A stretch of 20,217 nucleotides of DNA from JAATGA01 sp047605605 (GTDB lineage Bacteria > Pseudomonadota > Alphaproteobacteria > Rhodobacterales > Rhodobacteraceae): assembly GCA_047605605.1 (NCBI GenBank), contig JASGFG010000073.1:1-20217 (forward strand), read 5' to 3'. Both the position numbers and the translations under genes were made by a program. Shown here piece after piece: positions 13,332-20,217 of the stretch. The notes under the pieces are model-generated. The model was not told where the DNA came from, made no database searches, and saw nothing but the letters and a program-made list of their open reading frames with translations. Within the stretch, counting starts at the first letter, position 1, and each line of letters opens with the position of its first letter.

Positions 13332-14209
13332 GCGGCGGCCTTTCGCAGTTTCTCGCCCGCCGCGGTGGCCTGACCGCGCGACAGCCGGTTCCCCAGCCGC
13401 CCCAGCACGATTTCCGACACCCGCGTCATCAGCAGGTAGAAGATTAGCAGCGCCAGCACATACCACAGCAGCCAGTCGGGGTGCGGATAGGCATAGGCCG
13501 CGCTTTTCGACGCGCCCAGTTCCTTGGCCCAATAGACGATGTCCTTGACCCCCAGCAGGAACAGCAGCGGCGTCGCCTTGATCAGGATCATCCACAGGTT
13601 CGACAGGCCAGGCAGGGCATAGACCCACATCTGCGGCACCAGGATACGGCGGAACACCTGCCGGTGGCTCATCCCATAGGCCTCGGCGGTTTCAAGCTGC
13701 GCCTTGGGCACGGCGGCCATGGCCCCCTGGATCACATTGGCGGCGAATGCGCCAAAGACGATGGCAAAGGTCACCACCGCCAGGCCAAAGCCATAGGTCT
13801 GGTGCACCCAGTCGGGCGCCGAACTGGGCGGGATCTTGGCCGCCGGGCAGACCTTGAATTCCAGTCCGGTGCGGATCGGCTCGGTCCATTCGGGGCAGCG
13901 GATCTTGTGCAGCGCCCATTCCATGCCCTGATCCAGCGCGATCACGAAGAACATGAAGAACACGATGTCCGGCACGCCGCGCACGATGGCGGTATAGGCC
14001 CGCCCGAACAGCCGCAGCGGCAGGAAATTCGACCGGGCCGCCACCGCGCCGCCAAAGCCGAACAACAGCGCGACCGGCGCGGTGATCGCCAGCAGGATCA
14101 GCACCGTCAGGAACGAGCCGTAGAACAGCATGTGCTTGCCCGAGGTCAGGTAGCACAAAAGCCACTGCAGGCCCGCAAGCTGCGAGGGGTCGGCGCAGGA
14201 ATCGAACAT
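13328..14209 (-). CDS. Polar amino acid ABC transporter permease (HisQ-like)
   Basis: This 293-residue membrane protein carries the HisQ/HisM-type signatures IVRGVPDIVFFMFF and, in the coupling loop, QLETAEAYGMSHRQVFRRILVPQ. It is longer than the usual 230-240 residues. Much of the excess is an insertion of about 45 residues with two cysteines (IRCPEWTEPIRTGLEFKVCP) between two hydrophobic segments, probably on the periplasmic side. Similar insertions occur in Rhodobacteraceae-type importers as far as I recall. No strong ribosome site precedes the ATG. The gene follows the binding-protein gene, from which it is separated by a strong hairpin terminator. Its last bases overlap the second permease gene. 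Confidence 0.92.
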   Translation of the reverse strand: MFDSCADPSQLAGLQWLLCYLTSGKHMLFYGSFLTVLILLAITAPVALLFGFGGAVAARSNFLPLRLFGRAYTAIVRGVPDIVFFMFFVIALDQGMEWALHKIRCPEWTEPIRTGLEFKVCPAAKIPPSSAPDWVHQTYGFGLAVVTFAIVFGAFAANVIQGAMAAVPKAQLETAEAYGMSHRQVFRRILVPQMWVYALPGLSNLWMILIKATPLLFLLGVKDIVYWAKELGASKSAAYAYPHPDWLLWYVLALLIFYLLMTRVSEIVLGRLGNRLSRGQATAAGEKLRKAAA

Positions 14210-14256
14210 CGGTCAGCCGAAAGCAAAGGGCCGGGGATCAGGCGCGGAAGGAAAAG

Positions 14257-14280
14257 GGGCGGGCCCGAAGGCCCGCCCCG
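14257..14280 (-). terminator. Terminator/attenuator between the binding-protein and permease genes
   Basis: On the minus strand GGGGCGGGCC (14280-14271) pairs perfectly with GGCCCGCCCC (14266-14257) around a stable TTCG tetraloop, followed by TTTTCC. The stem begins 8 bases after the binding-protein stop. It should end most transcripts there, giving much more binding protein than permease, a common design in ABC importers. Confidence 0.85.
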
Positions 14281-14287
14281 GTTCCGA

Positions 14288-15013
14288 TCAGAACAGGACG
14301 GCCTGTTCCTTGAACCATTTCTTGATCAGCTCGTTCAGCGACCCATCGGCCTTCATTTCGCCGATGGCCTTGTCGAACTTGCCCTGAAGCTCGGTATCCG
14401 ACTGGCGGAAGGCCGCGCCCACGCCTTCGCCCAGCGAGATCTGGTCGACGATCACCAGCTCGCCATTCGACTGGTCGACGATCGGGGCCAGATAGTCCTT
14501 GTCGGCCAGCACCGCATCCGCCTCGCCGTTCTTCACGGCGGCGACGGTTTCGTCGGGGGTCTTGAACTCGACCAGGCTGGCGCCCGATTCCGCCACATGC
14601 GCCGCCTGGATCGTGCCGGTCTGGGCCGCGACATGGCCGGTCTTGATGTCGGCATCCTTGGACAGCGCGACGTAATAGCTGGTCGCCGGCGGATAGTAGT
14701 TCTGGCTGAACAGGCGGTCCTTCTTGCGTTCGGCGGTGATCGACATGCCCGCCATGATCAGGTCGAAGTTGCCCGAGTTCAGGTTGGGCATCATCGAATC
14801 CCAGTCGTTCTGCACGAACGTGCAGGTCAGCGCGGCGCGCTTGCACAGCTCGGTGCCCAGTTCGACCTCGAACCCGTCCAGCTTGCCCGCGTCGTTGATG
14901 AAGTTGTAGGGCGGGTAAAGCCCTTCGGTCGCGATGCGGACGGTTTCCTGGGCCATGGCGCCGGAAACGGTCGCAGTAATCGCCAGAGTGGCGGCGAGGA
15001 TCAGCTTTTTCAT
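14288..15013 (-). CDS. Periplasmic amino-acid-type solute-binding protein
   Basis: This 241-residue protein belongs to the SBP_bac_3 (HisJ/ArgT-like) family. A Sec signal peptide (MKKLILAATLAITATVSGAMA) is followed by a likely cleavage after Ala21 (AMA|QET). The mature part has TEGLYPPYNF and DGFEVELGTELCKRA with Cys57 and Cys64, a pair that forms a disulfide in HisJ-type proteins, and NFDLIMAGMSITAERKKDRLFSQNYY, which includes the residues that usually hold the ligand carboxylate and amino groups. The ribosome site GGGAG lies 7 bases upstream. It follows the ATPase gene by 31 bp and is closed by a strong terminator. Family members bind lysine, arginine, ornithine, histidine or opines. The enzyme genes downstream suggest a substrate with a free amine, but the ligand is not readable from sequence. 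Confidence 0.95.
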   Translation of the reverse strand: MKKLILAATLAITATVSGAMAQETVRIATEGLYPPYNFINDAGKLDGFEVELGTELCKRAALTCTFVQNDWDSMMPNLNSGNFDLIMAGMSITAERKKDRLFSQNYYPPATSYYVALSKDADIKTGHVAAQTGTIQAAHVAESGASLVEFKTPDETVAAVKNGEADAVLADKDYLAPIVDQSNGELVIVDQISLGEGVGAAFRQSDTELQGKFDKAIGEMKADGSLNELIKKWFKEQAVLF

Positions 15014-15044
15014 CCTATTCTCCCTGATGGTCGCTGTTTTCTTG

Positions 15045-15824
<780 letters not shown>

Positions 15825-15921
15825 TTCGGCCCTGCTGGCTGAACGGCTTTTGGCGATCTGGCCCGAGATTCTGTCACATTGCAACGTCTTTCCTGCCGGA
15901 AAAGGCGGCAGATGACCGGCC

Positions 15922-16698
15922 TTACGCCGGGTCGCCCATCACAAATGCCTGCGGATTGGGCGGAAGCGGCAGCGCGAGATAGGATTGGGGCGATATGCGC
16001 ACGATCCCCCGCAGATGCAGCGCCTGCCGGTCGTCGGGCGGCAGGGCCGCGATGCCGGCCGCAACCGCGTCGAACAGCGTATCGGCATCGGAACCGGCGG
16101 CGGCGATCAGCGGCAGGCCGGGCGAAGGCTCGGTCCGGCCCACCACCCGCAGCCGGGCGTGGTTCGGGTCGCGCCCGGCCAGCAGCGCCCATGTCACAGC
16201 GTCGATGGCGGCGAAATCCGCCCGGCCCCCGGCCACCGCGGCGACCGAGGCGCGGTGCCCCCCCGTCTGCGGCCCAAGGCGAAAGCGCAGCCCCGCCGCC
16301 TGTAGATGCGCCACCGGCGCCGCCCATCCCGATTGCGATCCCGCGCCGTTATAGGCCAGCACCGCGCCCTCGAAATCCGACAGCGTGGCGCGGGCATCTT
16401 CGCCGCGGGCGACAAAGACCGAACGGTAATAGCCGGGCTTGCAGCCGGACAGGCCATAGTCGGGCGTGCCCACCAGCGTAACGCGGTCATGCAAGCGGGC
16501 GCGGAACGGCAGGCCGCAGGTCTGCGACAGAAGCAGGTCGGGGAACAGCCAGTGCGCCTCGAAATCCTCCATGTCGCGGGTCAGCGTCTGGGGCGCCTCG
16601 ATCCCTTCGGCGCGGATCGCATCGCGGATCGCGGCCCACAGCCGGTCTGTGACGGGCCGAAGCTCCGGCAGGTCATACATCGGCAGGGCGGCGATCAT
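15922..16698 (-). CDS. PhnD-like solute-binding-fold protein without a signal peptide
   Basis: This 258-residue protein resembles the phosphate/phosphite/phosphonate binding-protein family (PhnD-like). After an N-terminal MIAALPMYDLPELRPVTDRLW come a middle TLVGTPDYGLSGCKPGYYRSVFVARGED stretch and LSDFEGAVLAYNGAGSQSGWAAP (107-128), where the family binds the ligand through Ser/Gly-rich turns. FAAIDAVTWALLAGRDP (162-178) follows. No signal peptide or lipobox is seen, and no permease or ATPase of the Phn type is nearby. The start at 16698 overlaps the TerB-domain gene by ATGA (16695-16698); a longer frame to 16824 is a shadow of that gene. It may be a cytoplasmic ligand sensor or a leaderless periplasmic protein, and the ligand is unknown. 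Confidence 0.85.
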   Translation of the reverse strand: MIAALPMYDLPELRPVTDRLWAAIRDAIRAEGIEAPQTLTRDMEDFEAHWLFPDLLLSQTCGLPFRARLHDRVTLVGTPDYGLSGCKPGYYRSVFVARGEDARATLSDFEGAVLAYNGAGSQSGWAAPVAHLQAAGLRFRLGPQTGGHRASVAAVAGGRADFAAIDAVTWALLAGRDPNHARLRVVGRTEPSPGLPLIAAAGSDADTLFDAVAAGIAALPPDDRQALHLRGIVRISPQSYLALPLPPNPQAFVMGDPA

Positions 16699-17129
16699 TC
16701 CCGCCCGGCCCGTTGCCGCGCCAGGGCCGAATCGCGGTCGGTCAGGCCCAGAAGGTTCGACACCATGCGGATCAGCGCATCCTCGTCCGGGTCGCGCCCG
16801 CCATCGACCAGCGCCACCGACCACAGCGCCTGCACCAGCGCGGCCCGATCCTCCAGCGGCACGGCATCCTTGAGCGCGCGGGTAAAGCGCACCGTGTCGG
16901 GCGCGGATTGTTCCAGCGCCTCGGCATCGGCGCGCAGCGCCGCCGCCTCGAACGGCGACAACTCGTAACGCGCGGTCAGCACGCGGTCGATCCGCTCCAC
17001 CTCCTCGGCGGCGTAAAGGCCGTCGGTGCGGGCGACACGGACCAGCAGCGCGGCCAGCGCCAGGCGGGCGTCATGCGGGGGCAGGGGTGTAGGCTCGCCT
17101 GCCAGGCGGCGGAGAAGGGCTTCGATCAT
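16695..17129 (-). CDS. TerB-domain protein
   Basis: The 144-residue product is an all-helical TerB-type domain. The first half has RLALAALLVRVARTDGLYAAEEVERIDRVLTARYELSP and the second half repeats the pattern as LVQALWSVALVDGGRDPDEDALIRMVSNLLGL. Each half carries the acidic D-G-x-x-x-x-E/D arrangement that may bind metal. TerB domains are linked to tellurite resistance and membrane-associated stress systems but also occur as stand-alone proteins of unknown role. The protein is cytoplasmic by appearance. It overlaps the PhnD-like gene by 4 bp and follows rlmJ by 50 bp on the same strand. A TerC-family gene lies about 1 kb away on the other strand, which may be coincidence. Confidence 0.88.
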   Translation of the reverse strand: MIEALLRRLAGEPTPLPPHDARLALAALLVRVARTDGLYAAEEVERIDRVLTARYELSPFEAAALRADAEALEQSAPDTVRFTRALKDAVPLEDRAALVQALWSVALVDGGRDPDEDALIRMVSNLLGLTDRDSALARQRAGRE

Positions 17130-17179
17130 TGCGCGAACATAAGCGGGCGGGTGCGGCCTGCCAACCGCCCACGCAAGGC

Positions 17180-17962
17180 TCAGCCCCTCAGGCGCGAGAA
17201 AATCGTCGTGATCCTCGCCGCCTCGTCCGCCAGACCCCAGGGCGGGTTGATCACGAACATGCCCGATCCTTCCATCCGGTGGCCCTGGCGCACGGGGGGG
17301 AAGCGCACCTCGTGCCGCAGCGCCTCGGGGTGGGCCTCGGCCAGGGCTTCCAGCATCGGCAGATGCGCGCCCCCGGTCAGGATCGGATACCACAGCGCGA
17401 TGACGCCCACGTTCCATTTGCGGTGCATCTGGGCGACGAATCTGGGGATCTCGTCGTAATCGGTCTTGATCTCGTAGCTGGGGTCGATCAGCAGCAGTCC
17501 CCGCCGCGGCGTGGGCGGGGTCAGCGCGCGGGCCACCGACCAGCCGTCGGCCTGATGGATATGCGCGCCCCAGGGCAGCATGGCATGGCGCAGCGCCTGC
17601 GCCTCCTGGGGGTGAAGTTCGGCCAGATGGATCGTGTCGATGTCGCGCAGCGACAAGGCCGCGATCAGCGGAGAGCCGGGATAGGCATCGGTCCCGAACC
17701 GCGCCCGCACCTCGGCCAGCCGCAGCCGATAGGGATGGCCGGCGGGAAACCCGTCCTCGATCCGGGCAATTCCGGCGCGCGCCTCGCCCGTCTTGACCGC
17801 CTCTTCCGCCGACAGGTCGTAAAGCGCGCGCCCCGCATGGGTCTCGATATAGGACAGCGGCTTGTCCTTGCGCGTCAGGTAATCCAGCGCCGAGGCCAGC
17901 AGCGCGTGCTTCTGCACGTCGGCCAGGTTTCCCGCGTGATAGATGTGCTGATAGGAAAGCAT
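17180..17962 (-). CDS. rlmJ: 23S rRNA (adenine(2030)-N(6))-methyltransferase
   Basis: RlmJ methylates A2030 of 23S rRNA using S-adenosylmethionine. The 260-residue protein starts MLSYQHIYHAGNLADVQKHALL, the diagnostic RlmJ N-terminus. A SAM-binding YIETHAGRALYDL (38-50) follows, then HQADGW (136-141) and the catalytic motif IV IDPSYEIK (159-166), which has Ser where E. coli has Pro (DPPY). The C-terminal GSGMFVINPPWGL (233-243) completes the family pattern. The start at 17962 has an upstream AGGGCGGG; much longer open frames in this strand run across the TerC gene and are artefacts. It is divergent from the TerC-family gene and precedes the TerB-domain gene on the same strand. Confidence 0.93.
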   Translation of the reverse strand: MLSYQHIYHAGNLADVQKHALLASALDYLTRKDKPLSYIETHAGRALYDLSAEEAVKTGEARAGIARIEDGFPAGHPYRLRLAEVRARFGTDAYPGSPLIAALSLRDIDTIHLAELHPQEAQALRHAMLPWGAHIHQADGWSVARALTPPTPRRGLLLIDPSYEIKTDYDEIPRFVAQMHRKWNVGVIALWYPILTGGAHLPMLEALAEAHPEALRHEVRFPPVRQGHRMEGSGMFVINPPWGLADEAARITTIFSRLRG

Positions 17963-18078
17963 GTCCCGCCCTAGCAGGGGGCAGGGGCGGCGTGCAAGCG
18001 GTGACAGGTTCCCGACAGGTCTTTGTGGCAACCGGCGCGGGTGGACGAGGCCACGGGAAAGCTTTTCCGGGGAAGTGC

Positions 18079-18118
18079 TGTTGTGCGGCGCGGATGCGCG
18101 CGGCATAAGACGGCAACA
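18079..18118 (+). other. Possible structured leader upstream of the TerC-family gene
   Basis: TGTTG (18079-18083) can pair with CAACA (18114-18118), enclosing a stem of TGC-G-GCGCG / CGCGC-G-GCA (18084-18105) with a GATG loop. It ends 21 bases before the ATG. Mn-exporting TerC-like genes are often controlled by the yybP-ykoY riboswitch, but I do not recognise its conserved core here. The pairing could be a chance product of GC-rich sequence. Confidence 0.25.
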
Positions 18119-18139
18119 CCGGATCGAACGGGGGGACGC

Positions 18140-18793
18140 ATGGAAATCTTTACCTATCAGGGCTTCATCGCCCTGTTGCAGGTCATCGGCATCGACGTGG
18201 CGCTGGCGGGCGACAATGCCATCGTCATCGGTCTGGCGGCCGCGGGCCTGCCCAAGGATCAGCGCAACAAGGCCATCCTTGTCGGTATCATCGCCGCCAC
18301 CGTGCTGCGCATCTTCTTTGCCCTGATCACCACGCAACTGCTGGCGATCACCGGGCTGCTGCTGGCGGGCGGCATCCTGCTGCTGTGGGTCTGCTGGAAG
18401 ATGTGGCGCGAGTTGCGCGCCGGCGCGCATGACGACGAACATGCCGCGACCGAGGCGCTGGCCGACGCCGACCTGAACGCCGACGGCACCATCGCCGGCA
18501 ACGCCCCCCGCAAGACCTTTGCCCAGGCCGCCTGGCAGATCGTCATCGCCGACGTGTCGATGAGCCTGGACAACGTGCTGGCCGTGGCCGGCGCGGCGCG
18601 CGAACATCCGACGGTGCTGGTCATCGGTCTGGCCTTTTCCATCGCGCTGATGGGGATCGCCGCCAGCTTCATCGCGCGGCTGCTGCACAAGTTCCGCTGG
18701 ATCGCCTATGTCGGGCTGCTGATCATCGTCTATGTCGCGCTGAAGATGATGTGGGAAGGCTGGCATGACGTGATGGGATCGGCCATCCATTAA
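18140..18793 (+). CDS. TerC/YjbE-family integral membrane protein, possible metal exporter
   Basis: This 217-residue membrane protein of the TerC superfamily (YjbE-like branch) has about six to seven hydrophobic helices. The two signature repeats are present. DVALAGDNAIVIGLA near the N-terminus and ADVSMSLDNVLAVAGAA in the second half place acidic residues inside the membrane for ion handling. A hydrophilic loop with HDDEHAATEALADADLNADG lies between them, acidic and His-containing and possibly metal-contacting. Related proteins export manganese or load metal onto secreted enzymes. The start at 18140 follows the G-run GGGGGG six bases earlier; the longer frame to 18023 is not supported. It is a single-gene unit, divergent from rlmJ and closed by a terminator. 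Confidence 0.9.
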   Translation: MEIFTYQGFIALLQVIGIDVALAGDNAIVIGLAAAGLPKDQRNKAILVGIIAATVLRIFFALITTQLLAITGLLLAGGILLLWVCWKMWRELRAGAHDDEHAATEALADADLNADGTIAGNAPRKTFAQAAWQIVIADVSMSLDNVLAVAGAAREHPTVLVIGLAFSIALMGIAASFIARLLHKFRWIAYVGLLIIVYVALKMMWEGWHDVMGSAIH

Positions 18794-18820
18794 CGCCGCC
18801 GCGGGAAACCGCACGGCACG

Positions 18821-18850
18821 GGCCGCCCTTTCGGGGCGGCCTTTTGCTTT
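18821..18850 (+). terminator. Intrinsic terminator after the TerC-family gene
   Basis: GGCCGCCC (18821-18828) and GGGCGGCC (18834-18841) form a perfect 8-bp stem with loop TTTCG, followed by TTTTGCTTT. It begins 27 bases after the stop codon. Confidence 0.88.
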
Positions 18851-18999
18851 GGCATTCCCGCTGCGCAAAGCCGCCATGCGAGCGCAATTTTCCGCCGGAT
18901 TGCGGCTTTCGGCCGCAGCTTCGTTACGATAAGGCCGCCCGGCCGGACACGTTCCGCCATGTCCCGGCCCAACCCCTTCCCTAGCTGCGGACAAGAGAA

Positions 19000-20217
19000 A
19001 TGACTGACATGACTTCGGGCGCCCCTGCCGCTTCGCGCGGCGCGGCGAATTCACCCGCGCGCGTGCTGACGGCCAGCCTGATCGGCACCACCATCGAATT
19101 CTTCGACTTCTACGCCTATGCCACGGCGGCGGTGTTGGTGTTCCCGGCGCTGTTCTTCCCGGCCTCGGACCCGATGACGGCGCTGCTGGCGTCGTTCGCG
19201 ACCTTTTCCATCGCGTTCTTCGCGCGGCCCTTCGGTGCCGTGGTCTTCGGCCATTTCGGCGACAGGGTGGGGCGCAAGGCCACGCTGGTCGCGGCACTGC
19301 TGACCATGGGCATCTCGACCGTCGCCATCGGCCTGCTGCCCGGATACGCCAGTATCGGTGTCTGGGCGCCGCTGCTGCTGGCGATCTGCCGGTTCGGGCA
19401 GGGCTTTGGTCTGGGCGGTGAATGGGGCGGCGCGGTGCTGCTGGCCACCGAGAACGCGCCCGAGGGCAAGCGGTCCTGGTATGGCATGTTCCCGCAACTG
19501 GGCGCGCCGGTCGGGCTGTTCCTGTCGTCGGGCTTTTTCTGGGTGCTTTTGCACTTCATCAGCCAGGAGGATCTGCTGGCCTGGGGCTGGCGCCTGCCGT
19601 TCCTGGCCTCGATCTTCCTGATCGGCCTGGGCCTGTGGGTGCGGCTGTCGATCACCGAGACGCCGGAATTCGCCAAGACCATCGAAAAACAGGAACGCGC
19701 CGCCGTCCCGGTGGCCGAGGTGCTGAGGAACCACAAGCGCAGCCTGTTCCTGGGCACCTTCGTGGCGCTGGTGACTTTCGTTCTGTTCTACATCTGCTCG
19801 GCCTGGCTGTTGTCCTACAACGTCAAGGTGTTGCAAATCCCGTTCAAGGACGCTCTGGCCATCCAGATCTATGGCTCGGTCATCTTTGGCATCGCCATCC
19901 CGATCGCGGGCAAGGTGGCGGACCGTGTGGGGCGCTATGGTTTCCTGCTGGTGGTGACGGTGCTGATCGGGGTGTTCTCGTTCGCGCTGGCGCCGCTGAT
20001 GACGGCGGGGTCCGAGGCGATGATCTATGTCTTCGTCACGCTGGGGATGTTCCTGATGGGGCTGACCTATGGCGTGATCGGCGCGGCGCTGGCGGCCCCG
20101 TTCCCGACGCGGGTGCGCTATACCGGATCGTCGATCACCTTCAACTTTGCCGGGATCTTCGGCGCCTCGCTGGCGCCCTATATCGCGACCTGGCTGCAGG
20201 GCAGCTATGGCATGGCC
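19000..20217 (+). CDS. MHS-family major facilitator transporter (3' end outside window)
   Basis: The reading frame opens at ATG 19000 and stays open to the last base, giving 406 residues without a stop. Family members are about 430-450 long, so only the C-terminal tail should be missing. It shows the metabolite:H+ symporter pattern: TTIEFFDFYAYATAA (30-44) in the first helix, the MFS loop motif GHFGDRVGRK (84-93), and RFGQGFGLGGEWGGAVLLATE (131-151). Related carriers (ProP, KgtP, ShiA-like) import compatible solutes, dicarboxylates or aromatic acids by proton symport. Substrate cannot be assigned. The gap from the TerC-family terminator to this start has a short GCGGC-TTTCG-GCCGC hairpin near 18902-18916. 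A second in-frame ATG lies at 19009. Ribosome site is weak (AAGAGAA). Confidence 0.92.
   Translation, partial: MTDMTSGAPAASRGAANSPARVLTASLIGTTIEFFDFYAYATAAVLVFPALFFPASDPMTALLASFATFSIAFFARPFGAVVFGHFGDRVGRKATLVAALLTMGISTVAIGLLPGYASIGVWAPLLLAICRFGQGFGLGGEWGGAVLLATENAPEGKRSWYGMFPQLGAPVGLFLSSGFFWVLLHFISQEDLLAWGWRLPFLASIFLIGLGLWVRLSITETPEFAKTIEKQERAAVPVAEVLRNHKRSLFLGTFVALVTFVLFYICSAWLLSYNVKVLQIPFKDALAIQIYGSVIFGIAIPIAGKVADRVGRYGFLLVVTVLIGVFSFALAPLMTAGSEAMIYVFVTLGMFLMGLTYGVIGAALAAPFPTRVRYTGSSITFNFAGIFGASLAPYIATWLQGSYGMA

Noticed and set aside
15893..15911. CTGCCG/CGGCAG inverted repeat downstream of the PhnD-like gene as a terminator
   Set aside because: Only six base pairs with a 7-base loop and no T-tract in the direction of transcription; too weak to call.
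18900..18935. Promoter for the MHS transporter around TTGCGG and TACGAT
   Set aside because: The spacing is about 19 bp and the boxes match poorly; a hairpin occupies the spacer.
17963..19297. Very long minus-strand frame upstream of rlmJ
   Set aside because: It lies antisense to the TerC-family and MHS genes, with Arg/Pro/Gln-rich composition typical of shadow frames in GC-rich DNA.

Overview
The window is GC-rich, densely packed bacterial DNA. It carries the polyhydroxybutyrate (PHB) gene order phaZ<>phaC-phaP-phaR typical of Rhodobacteraceae, most like Paracoccus or Rhodobacter. Gene content, GC-rich codon use, an RlmJ-type methyltransferase and repeated hairpin elements all fit an alphaproteobacterial chromosome. 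I see no rRNA, tRNA, CRISPR, insertion sequence or prophage signal, and no gene-free stretch above about 180 bases apart from short regulatory gaps.

Region 1 (1-5209) is the PHB locus. An alpha/beta-hydrolase-fold protein that lacks its nucleophile serine runs tail-to-tail into the intracellular PHB depolymerase gene phaZ, with abutting stop codons. phaZ is divergent from phaC (class I synthase). phaP (phasin) and phaR (PHB-responsive repressor) follow phaC. Three perfect CTGC-N3-GCAG dyads lie exactly where PhaR should act: one between phaZ and phaC, and a pair straddling a good phaP promoter. phaP ends at an intrinsic terminator. A LysR-type regulator (5213-6163) follows phaR after 3 bp.

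Region 2 (6259-15824, minus strand) is a long co-directional set. In transcription order it holds an ABC importer for polar or cationic amino-acid-like compounds (ATPase, periplasmic binding protein, a strong hairpin attenuator, two permeases), a glutamine-synthetase-like ligase, a class I glutamine amidotransferase (PuuD-like), a second glutamine-synthetase-like ligase, an FAD amine oxidase (PuuB-like) and a DegT-type PLP aminotransferase. The ligase/oxidase/hydrolase trio matches the logic of the gamma-glutamyl-putrescine (Puu) route: the amine is capped with glutamate, oxidised, and uncapped. The usual aldehyde dehydrogenase is absent here, and the importer is not the usual putrescine permease. 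The true substrate is therefore open.

Region 3 (15922-17962, minus strand) has a PhnD-like binding protein without a signal peptide, translationally coupled to a TerB-domain protein, and upstream of them the 23S rRNA methyltransferase gene rlmJ.

Region 4 (18140-20217, plus strand) has a TerC/YjbE-family membrane protein with its own terminator, then an MHS-type major facilitator transporter that runs off the window end.

Four-base ATGA overlaps join the ligase/oxidase pair, the permease pair and the TerB/PhnD-like pair. Two copies of a hairpin-plus-conserved-tail repeat lie just downstream of lysR and of the first glutamine-synthetase-like gene.
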